NCBI GenBank assembly: GCA_036244855.1
Contig: BQKZ01000036.1
Coordinates: 214,806-278,805 of the forward strand
Direction: 5' to 3'
Origin: Temnopleurus reevesii
Taxonomy: Eukaryota > Echinodermata > Echinoidea > Temnopleuroida > Temnopleuridae
DNA length: 64,000 bases
Shown: piece after piece, positions 62,695 to 64,000 of the stretch
How positions within the stretch are numbered: position 1 is the stretch's first letter
Layout: every line of letters begins with the position of its first letter
The notes under the pieces: generated by a model
Seen by the model: only the letters and a program-made list of their open reading frames with translations
The model's database searches: none
What the model was told of the DNA's origin: nothing
Position numbers and translations under genes: made by a program

Positions 62695-63662
62695 CTGCAT
62701 GGGCAGAAAACTTGTACAAAGTCAACAGTTATAGATCACTTATAACAGAAAAATTGAACCAATTTCTTTCAAACTTACAGTGTGTAGCTCATTTATGTTT
62801 AAGCATGTGAGGAATTTGAAGCACTGGTGAGATTTGGGGTTCATGGGGTCAAAAGTGGCAGTGCCCAAAATTTGTAAAATGTTTTTGATTTCTGATGGCA
62901 TGGAATAAGCCGTACATTGTACATATCTTTCTGATTGCGTGATGGCGGAGGCATAAATTTTGACCGTGCGCGGTCGAGGATTCATCTAGTGTGTAATGCA
63001 TTGTATAATTCATGCACATTTAGTTTCATTTCTTTGGAAAAAGTGACACTAGATTCTGACAAATTTCAATGAATTACATTTTAGTTGGATATAATCACAA
63101 ATCCGATTGACTACGATTTCATTAACATGCATAATCATATCTTGAGTGAACTTGCCACCTTTGAATTATTTACCTTACTGATCTAATACGTGTCAAATGC
63201 ATTTTAAGATGAAGAGCAATGTTTTGAAATTCATGAGTGAATTTAGATTTTCTCCTGTATTGATCCTGTCTTTTCCATACACCTCATAATTTGTACTTTG
63301 CCTTTAAATGATAAAGCTGTAGATAGAAATATATTCACACCAATTGCGGTTTCCCAGGTACCGGTTTAATGCATCACAAAACAAAACAAGAAAAGGGGAA
63401 GATTCACCACAGATATTCATTGGGTCAATTTTCATGCTTCACTTGATAATTGAGACTCTGTCGTCTTGATGATTGAATAATTTCCATCCAAGAGAATGGT
63501 TTTGGATGGGCAAGTGTCACTTGACTGGAAGTGTTTGGTTATTATCAGGACATTTGTAGAGTGTTAGTACCGTTAAGTTACTTTCCCCCAATTGATTAAC
63601 TTCTTTTTCATTTTATTGGGGGAAATTGGATTGATTGGAGAGAGGAAGAGAGAAAGGGAGAT

Positions 63663-63664
<2 letters not shown>

Positions 63665-63695
<31 letters not shown>
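63665..63695 (+). repeat. (GA)n microsatellite
   Basis: Longer than its counterpart at 47609-47630, so polymorphic between the two copies. Confidence 0.9.
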
Positions 63696-63699
<4 letters not shown>

Positions 63700-64000
63700 A
63701 GAGGGGTTGGAGGGAGGGAGTGAAAAACAGATGGAAAGGAAAAGAAGTGAGATAGACAGGAATTGAGAAGAGAGAGACTGTATAATTGAGAAGAAAAGAG
63801 CATATTCAAAATGTGGTTTGATAGTGGCAGTGAAGGGGAAAGAATGCAACAAAAATTACCATACAGACTTGGGAATTAATTTCCTGTGTTACGTTCTGTG
63901 TTTTATCAATCTTCATTGTCTATTTGTTCTTACTTCCTTTTCATTTTATCTCTCGTTCAATAGCCAATGCAATTTCATTATACATGTATAATATTGTTAC

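Larger units (their letters stand above)
61671..62956. mobile_element. 1.29-kb element with TTATGCCTCCGCCA ends and internal tandem repeats
   Basis: Termini TTATGCCTCCGCCA (61671-61684) and TGGCGGAGGCATAA (62943-62956) are exact 14-bp inverted repeats. The left end also forms its own hairpin (ATGCCTCCGCC … GGAGGCAT). After a (GTCC)n-like stretch the interior has about 160-bp tandem units: CTTGTTACCGCAATAAGTTC, AGAACTGCTGTACAGATTTT, GACCAAACTTGGCTCAAGTA, TGTATAAGCAT, GATTTTGGGTTCAGTGGGTC, AAAGGTCAAAGGTCACAGGG. About five forward units are present from 61752, followed by an inverted unit (about 62460-62580) and another partial forward unit. No ORF with a transposase-like domain was found, so it is non-autonomous. 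Confidence 0.8.
61421..64000. repeat. Large duplication, copy B (runs off the window)
   Basis: The counterpart of 46661-47933 with the intervening 1.3-kb transposon-like insert intact. It still matches at the last base, so the duplication extends beyond 64000. Confidence 0.95.

Noticed and set aside
61671..62956. Protein-coding transposon
   Set aside because: No long open frame and no transposase or reverse-transcriptase motif; the interior is tandem non-coding repeats.

Overview
The window is AT-rich animal genomic DNA. It is repeat-dense and almost entirely non-coding. Only two short exons are well supported, split by an intron of about 19 kb. A tRNA-derived SINE, LINE 3' ends with (ATT)n tails, many small inverted-repeat (MITE-like) elements, GA/TC microsatellites and haplotype-like duplications next to Ns together suggest a highly heterozygous marine invertebrate. 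An echinoderm such as a sea urchin is my best guess, but nothing here proves the taxon. No bacterial operons, rRNA, functional tRNA, CRISPR array or virus was found.

Gene content: + strand exons at 38365-38479 and 57501-57622 join in frame (phase 1) and encode 79 residues of a CMGC-type protein kinase resembling DYRK/HIPK. They cover helix E, the HADLKPEN catalytic loop, DFG and the activation segment up to YRAPE. The N-lobe and the rest of the C-lobe are not recognisable in the window, so the gene extends beyond it on at least one side. Two other stretches (30538-30640 + and 29646-29914 -) look faintly exon-like but are unproven.

Layout: 1-5.3 kb is unique AT-rich DNA with purine tracts. 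A minus-strand SINE lies at 5.3 kb, a nested foldback element at 7.9 kb and a direct repeat at 8.8-9.1 kb. From 9.4 to 24.7 kb the DNA is mostly unrecognised, with a possible inverted-repeat pair at 14.8/15.3 kb, a TA-flanked MITE at 19.2 kb and a long hairpin at 19.7 kb. From 24.7 to 26.3 kb a 35-bp minisatellite is split by a SINE, a 753-N gap and a LINE 3' end. From 30.6 to 32.7 kb a long-period purine-rich minisatellite is interrupted by a 706-bp inverted-repeat element. The first kinase exon is at 38.4 kb. A diverged local duplication lies at 44.9-46.2 kb, in which one copy preserves the empty site of a MITE. The second kinase exon is at 57.5 kb, with a MITE 36 bp beyond it. The right end (61.4-64 kb) repeats 46.66-47.93 kb and carries an element with six arrays of AGGTCA-like direct repeats and a 76-bp perfect palindrome.

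The two points most worth attention are these. (1) The placement of Ns relative to duplicated sequence suggests that contig order here is wrong and that alternative haplotypes were laid end to end. (2) The kinase appears to have acidic residues (E-F-E) where DYRKs have the Y-x-Y activation-loop tyrosines.
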